From positions 1 through 6,947 of the forward strand of contig CALGFL010000373.1 in NCBI GenBank assembly GCA_937881145.1: a DNA stretch of 6,947 nucleotides. Direction: 5' to 3'. The DNA comes from an uncultured Bordetella sp. (lineage in GTDB: Bacteria > Pseudomonadota > Gammaproteobacteria > Burkholderiales > Burkholderiaceae_B). Shown one piece after another: positions 1 to 5,962 of this stretch (positions are counted from its first letter, which is position 1; every line of letters begins with the position of its first letter). A program made the position numbers and the translations under genes. The notes under the pieces were generated by a model that worked only from the letters and a program-made list of their open reading frames with translations, was not told where the DNA came from and searched no databases.

Positions 1-209
1 AACGTGCCCGCCATCGAGGCCAGCGACAGGGCGACCGTGTTGAAAAGACTGCGCCAATAGCGCGGCGCGGTCACCACGGTCAGGTAAGCGCAATGCCCAT
101 CGACCGGGCTGGCGCCGCGCAGCGCCAGCTCGACCATGGGCAGCAGCCAGAAAGCCAGGAACAGCGCCGCGGCCGGCGCGGCGAAGACGAGCCATCCGCG
201 GCGCTGCAT
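1..209 (-). CDS. ABC transporter permease, N-terminal part (cut by window edge)
   Basis: This is the first 69 codons of a gene reading leftward out of the window; the rest lies beyond base 1. The ATG (complement of 207-209) begins a protein starting MQRRGWLVFAAPAAALF. It has a basic N-terminus and one strongly hydrophobic segment at about residues 6-26, followed by a short periplasmic-looking stretch and then a second hydrophobic run starting near residue 57 (LFNTVALSLASMAGT). 'Y.RSL.NTV.LSLAS' is the usual entry to the second transmembrane helix of inner-membrane permeases in the Fe3+/polyamine/2-aminoethylphosphonate importer group. The start lies 2 bp after the stop of the solute-binding protein gene, with AAGGAA (complement of 221-226) as a somewhat distant ribosome site. 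The role as membrane channel of that importer is inferred from position and hydrophobicity; the substrate is unknown. Confidence 0.82.
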   Translation of the reverse strand, partial: MQRRGWLVFAAPAAALFLAFWLLPMVELALRGASPVDGHCAYLTVVTAPRYWRSLFNTVALSLASMAGT

Positions 210-211
210 GG

Positions 212-1225
212 TCAGTGGACTTCCTTGGCGTACCGATCGGAGAAGGCGCGTTCGACATCGGCCATCTTCTGATAGTCCACCGTGCCGGCGCGGGCATACT
301 CGCTGGCGGGCAGGAACTTCGTCTGCGCTTGGGGCGAGATTGCGCTGGCGCGCACCGGGCGCAGGTAGGCGTCGGCCCACAGCGCCTGCCCCTTGTCCGA
401 CAGCACGAAGTCCAGCACCTTGTGCGCGCTGGCCGGATGCGGCGCGTTGGCCACCATGGCCATGACGTACGGCACGGTGATCGTGCCTTCGGCGGGAATC
501 ACGAAAGCGACGTCGGCGCGGTCGGTGTACTTGGCGCGGTAGGCGTCGAAGTCATAGTCGAGCAGAATGGGGATCTCTCCCGAGAGCACGCGGGCATAGG
601 CCGTCTGCTTGGGAACAATGGGCTGATTGGCCTGCAGTTTCTTGAACCATTCGATGGCGGGTGTGAAGTTGTCCAGCGTGCCGCCCAGCGCGCGGTTGAC
701 CGCCACGGCGCCCACATAGCCCACGAAGGCCGATGCCGGATCCAGATAGCCGATCAGGCCTTTGTATTCGGGCTTGAGCAGATCGGCCCACGATTTGGGC
801 ACGGGCTTGCCGCGCAGCGCGGCCACGTTGACCATGAAGCCCATGGTGCCCGAGTGGATGGCGAACCATTTGCCGTCCGGGTTCTTCAGGCCGGCGGGGA
901 TGTCGTCCCAATGCGCCGGCTTGTACGGCTGCACCAGGCCTTGCTTGGCAGCCTGGATGCCGAAGGTCACGCCCAGGTAGGTCACGTCGGCCACGGCGTT
1001 GTCTTTCTCGGCGGCGATCGCGGCCAGGGCCTGGCCCGAGTTCTTGTTGTCCGGCGGAACGACGACGCCGGTAGCTTGCTTGATGGCCTTGATCTGGCCT
1101 GCCCAATCGGCCCATTCCGGCGGGCAGTTGTAGCAGATGGCCGTCTCGGCGGCCTGGGCCGATGCGGCCCCTATCGCCAAGGCGATCAGCGCGCCGCGCA
1201 GCGCGATTTTGATCATGCGTTTCAT
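212..1225 (-). CDS. Periplasmic solute-binding protein of an ABC importer
   Basis: A 337-residue secreted binding protein that should capture a solute in the periplasm and hand it to the permease encoded just downstream. Residues 1-25 form a Sec signal peptide: a basic start (MKRMIKIALR), a hydrophobic core, and a signal peptidase I site at about ASAQA/AET. There is no lipobox. The mature part has the two-lobe fold signatures of the Fe3+/polyamine/phosphonate-type extracellular binding proteins (SBP_bac_6/8-like): 'SWADLLKPEYKG' near 135-146, 'GYLDPASAFVGY' at 149-160, and 'ILLDYDFDAYR' near 210-220. Two cysteines sit close together near the mature start (C31-Y-N-C34). The gene start overlaps the repressor stop as ATGA, with GAGGAG (complement of 1235-1240) nine bases upstream, so translation is probably coupled. 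The fold class is fairly secure. The ligand (metal, polyamine, organophosphonate, sugar phosphate or other) cannot be told from sequence. Confidence 0.9.
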   Translation of the reverse strand: MKRMIKIALRGALIALAIGAASAQAAETAICYNCPPEWADWAGQIKAIKQATGVVVPPDNKNSGQALAAIAAEKDNAVADVTYLGVTFGIQAAKQGLVQPYKPAHWDDIPAGLKNPDGKWFAIHSGTMGFMVNVAALRGKPVPKSWADLLKPEYKGLIGYLDPASAFVGYVGAVAVNRALGGTLDNFTPAIEWFKKLQANQPIVPKQTAYARVLSGEIPILLDYDFDAYRAKYTDRADVAFVIPAEGTITVPYVMAMVANAPHPASAHKVLDFVLSDKGQALWADAYLRPVRASAISPQAQTKFLPASEYARAGTVDYQKMADVERAFSDRYAKEVH

Positions 1226-2265
1226 GGGGTCTTACTCCTCGCGGTACGGGTGGACGTGGGCGGCGCGGCGACCGTGCCGCCCGGGAGAATCCGGTGCGGC
1301 AAGCGCACCGAACGGGTTTGGCCCCCTTGCAGGCGGGCCAGCAATTGAGCGCAGGCCGTGGCGCCGATCTGGCTGCTGGGTTGTTCCACCGAAGTCAGCG
1401 GCGGCACCATCAGCGCCCCCATGGCGATGCCGTCGAAGCCGCACACCGAGAGATCGCGCGGCACGCAATACCCCATCGCCACCAGGTGCGTGATCGTCGA
1501 GGCGGCCAGCAAGTCGTTGGAGCAGAACAGCGCCGTGGGCGCGCCCGGATCTCGCAGCGCGGCCTGCAGGACGTCGCGGCTGGCCGCGGTGTGCGCCGGC
1601 ATGACCCAGTGCGCGACTTCGCCCAGGCCCAGCGCAAGGGCTTGCTCGCGCGCGCCGACCAGGCGCCGGCGCGCGCGGTCGGACTCGGACAGCGGGCCGG
1701 TGACCGCGGCGATGCGCCGATGGCCGAGCGCGGCCAGCGCCTGCACCATGTCGCGCGCGGCGCCGCGGTTGTCGACCGAAACGAAGGGATGCTTGCCGGA
1801 CTCGTTGTAGACCAGCATGTGCGGCATATCGACCGCCTGCAGCATCGCCAGCGCCGCGTTGCGTACCGGCGTGCCGACGGTAAGAATGAGTCCGTCGATC
1901 TGGTGATCGAGAAAAGCCTGCACCGCCGTGGCCTCGACCTCGGGCACATAGCCGGTGGTCGCCATCATGACGCTATAGCCAGCCTGGCGCGCATGCCGCT
2001 CGGCGCCTTCGAAGCATTCGGCGAAGACGGGATTGTTCAGCGTAGGCAGCAACAGACCGATGGTGCGCGTGCTGCCGGCGCGCAGGCTGCGGCCCACGCG
2101 GTTGGGGCGAAAGCCATCAGTGCGCACCACCGCCCTGATATGCGCCAGCGTGGCCGGCTTGAGCAACTCGGGCTGGTTGAATGCGCGCGATACCGTCGCG
2201 GGAGACACGCCCGCCTTGCGGGCGACCTCGACGATGGACGAGCGGCTGGCAGCTTTACGGGGCAT
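1222..2265 (-). CDS. LacI/GalR-family transcriptional repressor
   Basis: A 347-residue DNA-binding repressor of usual length for the family. Residues 11-30 (IVEVARKAGVSPATVSRAFN) are the classic LacI helix-turn-helix. Residues 53-64 (RPNRVGRSLRAG) match the hinge helix that inserts into the operator's central CG step, with S.R.IGLLLP starting the effector domain at about 65. The periplasmic-binding-like core shows family landmarks: FVSVDN (161-166), GHRRIA (181-186), LFCSNDLLA (246-254), VCGFDGI (274-280) and LTSVEQP (290-296). It lies first in an operon with a binding protein and permease, and its stop overlaps the next start by 4 bp. A perfect family-type operator lies 28 bp upstream of the ATG, so it very likely represses itself and the importer, with the transported solute or a derivative as inducer. 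The ribosome site is weak (CCAGG). The inducer is unknown. Confidence 0.93.
   Translation of the reverse strand: MPRKAASRSSIVEVARKAGVSPATVSRAFNQPELLKPATLAHIRAVVRTDGFRPNRVGRSLRAGSTRTIGLLLPTLNNPVFAECFEGAERHARQAGYSVMMATTGYVPEVEATAVQAFLDHQIDGLILTVGTPVRNAALAMLQAVDMPHMLVYNESGKHPFVSVDNRGAARDMVQALAALGHRRIAAVTGPLSESDRARRRLVGAREQALALGLGEVAHWVMPAHTAASRDVLQAALRDPGAPTALFCSNDLLAASTITHLVAMGYCVPRDLSVCGFDGIAMGALMVPPLTSVEQPSSQIGATACAQLLARLQGGQTRSVRLPHRILPGGTVAAPPTSTRTARSKTP
1235..1240 (-). promoter_or_regulatory. Ribosome binding site of the solute-binding protein
   Basis: GAGGAG on the minus strand, nine bases before the ATG at 1225. It lies inside the 3' end of the repressor gene. It supports the first ATG over the in-frame ATG three codons later, and it fits strong translation of the binding protein relative to the weakly initiated repressor. 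Confidence 0.7.
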
Positions 2266-2293
2266 GGCGCGAGACCTGGGTTCAACGCTTGAC

Positions 2294-2307
2294 TGAAAAC
2301 GTTTTCA
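2294..2307. promoter_or_regulatory. LacI-type operator, perfect 14-bp palindrome
   Basis: TGAAAACGTTTTCA is exactly self-complementary around a central CG, the hallmark of operators bound by LacI/GalR proteins through the recognition helix and the hinge helix. It also fits the TGWAANCGNTNWCA pattern known for catabolite-type family members. It sits 28 bp before the repressor ATG and just downstream of a predicted transcription start, so binding should block promoter escape or early elongation. No second copy was seen in the window. Confidence 0.85.
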
Positions 2308-2320
2308 TTTCTGGCGACCC

Positions 2321-2348
2321 AGTCTACGCCGCACATGTGACAAGTCAA
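2321..2348 (-). promoter_or_regulatory. Sigma-70 promoter of the repressor/importer operon
   Basis: On the minus strand, TTGACT (complement of 2343-2348) and TAGACT (complement of 2321-2326) are separated by 16 bp. That is 5/6 and 4/6 to the -35 and -10 consensus. The start of transcription would fall near 2312-2315, putting the palindromic operator at roughly +6 to +20 and leaving a leader of about 48 bases. The spacer contains the 8-bp palindrome CACATGTG (2332-2339), whose role, if any, is unknown. No strong terminator separates this promoter from the synthase gene upstream, so some readthrough is possible. Confidence 0.6.
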
Positions 2349-2392
2349 TGTCATGCGCACACCGCTGTCTTGCTGCCCTATTTATGCCGCCC

Positions 2393-4219
2393 CTATTCTT
2401 CGTGCCAGCGGTCCTCGGCCAGCATGACGCGGTTGTGTCCGCCTCCGGCCGGAATCATGGGAAAGCAGTTTTCCTGCGCCATGACGACCGCGTCCAGGAA
2501 ATACGGGCCCGGGTGCGCCAGGCAGCGCGCCAGCGCCGCGTCCAGCTGCGCCGGATCGCTCACCCGCTCGGCCTGCCAGCCGAAGGCGCGGGCCAGCGCC
2601 ACGAAATCGGGCAGGGCCTCGTTATAGCTATGGCTGTAGCGCCCGCCGTGAATCAGCTCCTGCCACTGGCGCACCATGCCCATATAGCCGTTATTGCACA
2701 GCACCAGCTTGACCGGCGTGCGATGCTGCGTCGCCGTGGCCAGTTCCTGGATGTTCATGAGCACCGACGCATCGCCGCTCACGCACACCACGGTCGATTC
2801 CGGATGCGCGATCTGCGCGCCGATGGCGGCCGGCAGGCCGTAGCCCATGGTGCCCGCGCCGCCCGAAGTCAGCCAGCGGTTGGGGCGATCGAAGTGCAGG
2901 TATTGCGCGGCCCACATCTGGTGCTGGCCCACGTCGGTAGACACGATGGCATCGCGTCCGGCCAAGGCGGCATCGAGCCGGCTCATCAAATGCTGCGGCA
3001 GGATGGCATCGGGGCTTTCCACGTAATCCAGGCAGCGCTGCGCGCGCCAGCCTTCGATGCGCGACCACCACTCGCTCAAACGCCCGGCCGGCAACTCGTG
3101 CTGCGCCAGGCCCTGGCGCAGCGCCTGCACCAGCGGCAGGGCATCGCCCACCAGGGCCACGTCCACCCGCACCACCTTGTTGATCGAAGCCGGGTCGATG
3201 TCCAGATGGATCTTGCGCGCGTGCGGGCAGAACTGCGCCAGCTTGCCGGTGATGCGGTCGTCAAAGCGCGCGCCCACGCACACCACCAGATCGGCCTGGT
3301 GCATGGCCAGGTTGGCCTCGAGCGTGCCGTGCATGCCCAGCATGCCCACGAATTGGGGGTCGCTGGCTGCAAAAGCGCCCAGGCCCATCAGGGTCAGCGT
3401 GCAAGGCGCCCCCGTGGTGCGCACCAGTTCCGCGAACGCCGCACAGGCCTCGGGACCGGCATTGATCAGCCCGCCGCCGCCGTAGAACACCGGCCGGCGC
3501 GCCTGCGCGATCAGCGCCACGGCGCGCTGCACCGTGCCCTGCGGGATACGGTGATCGCGCTTGCCCGCCTGGCGCTGCGCGCTCAGCGTGGCCGTGCGCG
3601 GCGCATCGTCTTGCCGCGCAGCCGATGCGTCGACAGCCAGCTGCACGTCCTTGGGAATGTCGACCAGCACCGGGCCGGGCCGGCCTTGCTGCGTCAAGGC
3701 ATAGGCGCGCGCGGTGACTTGCGCCACGTCGCGTACATCGCGGATCTGCACATTCCATTTGGTCACCGAGCGCGAAATGCCCAGCGCGTCGCACTCCTGG
3801 AAAGCATCGGTGCCGATGGCGCCGGTCGCCACCTGACCGCTCACGCACAGCACGGGGATCGAGTCGCACCAGGCATCGAGCAAGCCGGAGGTGGTGTTGG
3901 CCATGCCGGGGCCGGAGGTGACGAACACCACGCCCGGCTTGCCGGTGGTGCGCGCATAGCCTTCGGCCGCGTGCACGGCGGCCTGTTCGTGGCGCACCAG
4001 CACGTGGCGGATGCGCGGCTCGGCGTGCAGGGCGTCGTAAAGCGGCAGCACCGCGCCGCCGGGGTAGCCGAAAATGGTATCGACGCCGCAGGCAATCAGG
4101 GTGTCGAGCAGGCGCCGCGCACCGTTGTCGGACTGCTCGGCGGTCGGGGATTCGTCGCAGGCGGCCTTGTCCAGGGCGGCCAGCAGGGGGGCGGGGAGAC
4201 GGTCGTTCATGCCAACCAT
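2393..4219 (-). CDS. Acetohydroxyacid (acetolactate) synthase large subunit
   Basis: The ThDP-dependent enzyme that condenses pyruvate with pyruvate or 2-oxobutyrate in branched-chain amino acid synthesis. From ATG 4219 it is 608 residues. The N-terminal ThDP domain carries [15 protein letters not shown] and the catalytic glutamate E78 in [15 protein letters not shown], then [15 protein letters not shown] and [14 protein letters not shown]. The middle domain has GARFDDR (about 316-322), the FAD-associated motif of anabolic synthases, absent from catabolic AlsS. The C-terminal domain has [11 protein letters not shown], the metal/ThDP motif as GDAS...NN (482-510), QW in [12 protein letters not shown], and [12 protein letters not shown]. 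An upstream TTG (4270) keeps the frame open, but its extra codons (ATA, AGA, AAA) lie in AT-rich intergenic DNA. ATG 4210 is a further option. No small subunit gene adjoins it, so it resembles an extra copy of ilvB/ilvI or a relative with another 2-keto acid substrate. It diverges from an Lrp-type gene, its likely regulator. Confidence 0.9.
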   Translation of the reverse strand: MVGMNDRLPAPLLAALDKAACDESPTAEQSDNGARRLLDTLIACGVDTIFGYPGGAVLPLYDALHAEPRIRHVLVRHEQAAVHAAEGYARTTGKPGVVFVTSGPGMANTTSGLLDAWCDSIPVLCVSGQVATGAIGTDAFQECDALGISRSVTKWNVQIRDVRDVAQVTARAYALTQQGRPGPVLVDIPKDVQLAVDASAARQDDAPRTATLSAQRQAGKRDHRIPQGTVQRAVALIAQARRPVFYGGGGLINAGPEACAAFAELVRTTGAPCTLTLMGLGAFAASDPQFVGMLGMHGTLEANLAMHQADLVVCVGARFDDRITGKLAQFCPHARKIHLDIDPASINKVVRVDVALVGDALPLVQALRQGLAQHELPAGRLSEWWSRIEGWRAQRCLDYVESPDAILPQHLMSRLDAALAGRDAIVSTDVGQHQMWAAQYLHFDRPNRWLTSGGAGTMGYGLPAAIGAQIAHPESTVVCVSGDASVLMNIQELATATQHRTPVKLVLCNNGYMGMVRQWQELIHGGRYSHSYNEALPDFVALARAFGWQAERVSDPAQLDAALARCLAHPGPYFLDAVVMAQENCFPMIPAGGGHNRVMLAEDRWHEE

Positions 4220-4312
4220 CTTATCGGCCAAATGGAAGAATTTTTGTCTTATTTTCTCCGAAATTGCCAACTATCAAGTAAATTCATCTTCAAATATTAG
4301 GTTTTAAAGAAA
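4220..4312. promoter_or_regulatory. AT-rich divergent control region between synthase and Lrp-type gene
   Basis: About 28% G+C by hand count, against clearly GC-rich flanking genes. It must hold both divergent promoters, though I could not assign convincing -35/-10 pairs on either strand. Candidate regulatory structure includes an imperfect inverted repeat (GAAGAATTT at 4235-4243 against AAATTCATCTTC at 4280-4291). A 9/10 direct repeat, GCCAACCATC at 4211-4220 and GCCAACTATC at 4266-4275, is spaced 55 bp apart. Intrinsically bent, AT-rich DNA of this kind is typical of Lrp/AsnC binding regions, so control by the adjacent regulator is a reasonable inference. Confidence 0.6.
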
Positions 4313-4789
4313 ATGCACCTGGACAAATTCGACATCGCCATTCTCAAGGTCCTGCAGGACGACGCCCGCGCCAGCCTGAACGACATCGGCGCGGCGGTGG
4401 GACTGTCAGCCACGCCCTGCTGGAACCGCATCAAGCGCATGGAGCGCGAGGGCGTGATCCGCGGCTACACGGCGGACATCTCCCCCGAAGCGCTGGGCTT
4501 CATGGATACGGTCATCGTGCACGTCACGCTAGAGAGCCATAGCGACACCACGCTGTACGAATTCGGCCGCGCGCTGGCCGAGATTCCCGAAGTGCTCGAG
4601 GCCTTTCTGGTTTCGGGCGACTACGACTACATCATCCGCATCGCCGTGCGCGACACGCGCGACTACGAGCGGCTGCTGCGCGAACGGCTCTATCGCATCC
4701 CCGGCATCCGCCACAGCAAGTCGGGCTTCGTGCTGCGCAGCCTGAAGCAATCGCGCCTGCCGCTGTCGGTGGTCGCGCCGCCCGCGTGA
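4313..4789 (+). CDS. Lrp/AsnC-family transcriptional regulator
   Basis: A 158-residue protein of the usual length for the family. The N-terminal helix-turn-helix runs from about residue 3 to 60: LDKFDIAILKVLQDDARASL, then DIGAAVGLSATPCWNRIKRM as the recognition unit, then EREGVIRGYTADISPEALGF, the typical link. The C-terminal RAM (amino-acid sensing/oligomerisation) domain spans about 66-145, with VIVHVTLE, IPEVLEAFLVSGDYDYIIRIAVRD and the closing IPGIRHSKSGFVLRSLK. Such proteins form octameric discs that wrap AT-rich DNA and respond to amino acids. Divergence from an acetohydroxyacid synthase across a shared AT-rich region suggests it controls that gene and itself, perhaps in response to a branched-chain amino acid; this is inference. 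The ribosome site is weak (AAAGAAA just before the ATG). It is a single-target-type family member as likely as a global Lrp. Confidence 0.93.
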   Translation: MHLDKFDIAILKVLQDDARASLNDIGAAVGLSATPCWNRIKRMEREGVIRGYTADISPEALGFMDTVIVHVTLESHSDTTLYEFGRALAEIPEVLEAFLVSGDYDYIIRIAVRDTRDYERLLRERLYRIPGIRHSKSGFVLRSLKQSRLPLSVVAPPA

Positions 4790-4830
4790 GAACCCGTGCC
4801 GCGCGTCATCAACAGGCAACGCCCCTCCCC

Positions 4831-4836
4831 TATAAT
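4831..4836 (+). promoter_or_regulatory. -10 box of the SET-domain gene promoter
   Basis: A perfect TATAAT in a GC-rich setting, 45 bases before the ATG at 4882, predicting transcription from about 4842-4844 and a leader of roughly 40 bases. The -35 position (about 4808-4813, ATCAAC) is poor, so the promoter may rely on the -10 element or an activator. Its presence argues against the longer in-frame reading of the SET gene that begins at 4786. Confidence 0.6.
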
Positions 4837-4881
4837 CCGCGCTCACGGGTCCGCAACGGGCTCGCGCCTTCAGCCTCACAC

Positions 4882-5364
4882 ATGACTATCGACACCGAAA
4901 AGCCCTGGCACGTCGTGCGCCGCTCCAAGCTGCACGGCAACGGCGTCTTCGCCGCGCGCAAGATCCCGGCGGGCACGCGCATCATCGAATACGCGGGCGT
5001 GCGCATCTCGGACAAAGAGGCCGACCGGCGCCATCCCACCAATCCGGACGATCCGTTCCACACGTTCTTCTTCTCGCTGTCGTCCGGCAAGATCATCGAC
5101 GGCGGCGACCAGGGCAACGACGCGCGCTGGATCAACCACGGCTGCGAACCCAACTGCGAATCGCAGGAAGGCAAGGGCGGCAAGCGCGTCTACATCGTCG
5201 CCGCGCGCGACATCAAGCGCGGCGAAGAGCTGTCCTACGACTACGGCCTGGTCATGGACGGACGCATCACCAAGAAGCTCAAGGAAGGCTACCGCTGCCT
5301 GTGCGGCGCGCCCTCCTGCCGCGGCACCATGCTGGCGCTGCCCAAGAAAAAGAAGAAGGAATAA
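4882..5364 (+). CDS. Small SET-domain protein-lysine methyltransferase
   Basis: A 160-residue stand-alone SET protein expected to transfer methyl groups from S-adenosylmethionine to lysine side chains of an unknown protein. The SET core covers nearly the whole chain: SKLHGNGVFAARKIPAG (15-31, AdoMet-binding GxG), EYAGV (36-40), a core insert near 45-70, WINHGCEPNC (83-92, the NHSCxPN pseudoknot motif with Gly for Ser), RDIKRGEELSYDYG (109-122, with the active-site tyrosines) and a post-SET cysteine cluster CLCGAPSCRG (139-148). C92 with the three post-SET cysteines could bind zinc. It ends in a lysine run (KKKKKE), which might bind nucleic acid or be self-modified. The start is ATG 4882, because 4786-4881 holds a TATAAT box and does not resemble SET sequence; no good Shine-Dalgarno is visible. 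It is flanked by an Lrp gene and a convergent gene that do not explain its target. Related compact SET proteins occur in various bacteria. Confidence 0.9.
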   Translation: MTIDTEKPWHVVRRSKLHGNGVFAARKIPAGTRIIEYAGVRISDKEADRRHPTNPDDPFHTFFFSLSSGKIIDGGDQGNDARWINHGCEPNCESQEGKGGKRVYIVAARDIKRGEELSYDYGLVMDGRITKKLKEGYRCLCGAPSCRGTMLALPKKKKKE

Positions 5365-5376
5365 GCCCGCGGGCTT
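5363..5376. terminator. Possible terminator palindrome between convergent genes
   Basis: AAGCCCGCGGGCTT is a perfect 14-bp palindrome that starts within the stop codon of the SET gene and lies in the 59-bp gap before the stop of the convergent deoxyribosyltransferase-like gene. As RNA it could form a five-pair stem with a CGCG loop in either direction. There is no T-run after it on either strand, so it would be a weak intrinsic terminator at best. Confidence 0.35.
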
Positions 5377-5423
5377 GCGACCACCGAAGCCGCGCTACCC
5401 ATGCGCGGCGACGAATCGGCACG

Positions 5424-5921
5424 CTACGCCGCGGCGATTTCCCGCAGGCAGGCCTGCGCATCGCCCGTCACCACGCGCGCCGCGCAGGCCAGCATCAGAT
5501 TTACGTTCAGGCCGAAGTCCTCGACGGTATAGCCCTGCGCGTCGACGATGCGCGAGGCGTCGCGCACATCGCGTCGCGCACCTGCCTGCGCCACCAGCGA
5601 GCGGGCATCGTCGGTATAGGCCCACACCGGCTTGCCCAGCGCCGCGCCGTAGCCTACCTCGAAGGCCGTGCCCGAGTCGGGCTCGAGCCCGCGGAACACA
5701 TTGAGATTGGCCATGACGAGATCGGCCCGGCGTATCAGGCCGATGTTCTGCTCGTAGATCCACTGCGCTGCCGCGCGGCCGGCCAGGCCTGCGGGCAGTG
5801 CGTTGTCCAAGGGGTAGAACCCCTCGAAACCATGCGCCCGGCACAGGGCCTTGAGCCGCTCGCCCTGCTGCACCGCGTCGGCGCGAAATACGTCGAACCC
5901 CGCCAGATAGATGCCGCGCAT
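5424..5921 (-). CDS. Nucleoside 2-deoxyribosyltransferase-family protein
   Basis: A 165-residue cytosolic protein of the usual length for the family. Members cleave or exchange the N-glycosidic bond of deoxyribonucleosides, or hydrolyse (deoxy)nucleoside 5'-monophosphates. Visible landmarks are the Rossmann-like opening IYLAGFDVF (4-12), ADLVMANLNVFRGLEPDSGTAFEVGYGAALGKPVWAY (in part 66-102) and a C-terminal FGLNVNLML (about 137-145). In the central block D67 and D82 match conserved substrate-binding acids, and E88 in TAFEVGYG is the expected nucleophile. GGAGG (complement of 5930-5934) sits eight bases before the ATG at 5921 and fixes the start. The gene follows the reductase gene by 41 bp on the same strand and is probably co-transcribed with it. 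Its exact substrate, and whether it is a transferase or a hydrolase, cannot be told. Confidence 0.85.
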   Translation of the reverse strand: MRGIYLAGFDVFRADAVQQGERLKALCRAHGFEGFYPLDNALPAGLAGRAAAQWIYEQNIGLIRRADLVMANLNVFRGLEPDSGTAFEVGYGAALGKPVWAYTDDARSLVAQAGARRDVRDASRIVDAQGYTVEDFGLNVNLMLACAARVVTGDAQACLREIAAA

Positions 5922-5929
5922 GCGTCATG

Positions 5930-5934
5930 CCTCC
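5930..5934 (-). promoter_or_regulatory. Ribosome binding site of the deoxyribosyltransferase-like gene
   Basis: GGAGG on the minus strand, eight bases before the ATG at 5921. A nearer out-of-frame ATG (5928) is only one base from it and too close to be used, so this site decides the start. Confidence 0.75.
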
Positions 5935-5939
5935 GTCGA

Positions 5940-5960
5940 ACCGCGCAGACTCGGCGCGGT
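5940..5960. repeat. Inverted repeat in the reductase-deoxyribosyltransferase gap
   Basis: Seven-base arms ACCGCGC and GCGCGGT flank a 7-base loop (AGACTCG). The hairpin begins just after the reductase stop codon and ends six bases before the next ribosome site. With no T-run following, it is more likely an mRNA stabilising or processing element or partial attenuator between two co-transcribed genes than a full terminator. Confidence 0.5.
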
Positions 5961-5962
5961 GT

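Noticed and set aside
215..1348. A 377-codon plus-strand frame opposite the binding-protein gene
   Set aside because: It has no recognisable motif, and the opposite strand encodes a clear signal peptide and binding-protein fold. It is a shadow frame.
1294..2292. A 332-codon plus-strand frame opposite the repressor gene
   Set aside because: Arg/His/Ala-rich with no domain, and the minus strand encodes an unmistakable LacI protein. It also runs into the operator region.
2349..2392. Possible terminator after the synthase gene
   Set aside because: I found no convincing stem with a following T-run on the minus strand between the synthase stop and the LacI operon promoter.
2348..4300. A 650-codon open frame on the plus strand, antisense to the synthase
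   Set aside because: Its product is a low-complexity mix of His, Arg, Gln, Ala and Gly with no recognisable domain, and it mirrors the synthase gene. Long antisense frames are expected in GC-rich genes with third-position bias.
4786..4881. In-frame N-terminal extension of the SET protein
   Set aside because: The added residues resemble no SET sequence, the segment contains a perfect TATAAT promoter box, and it overlaps the end of the Lrp-type gene.
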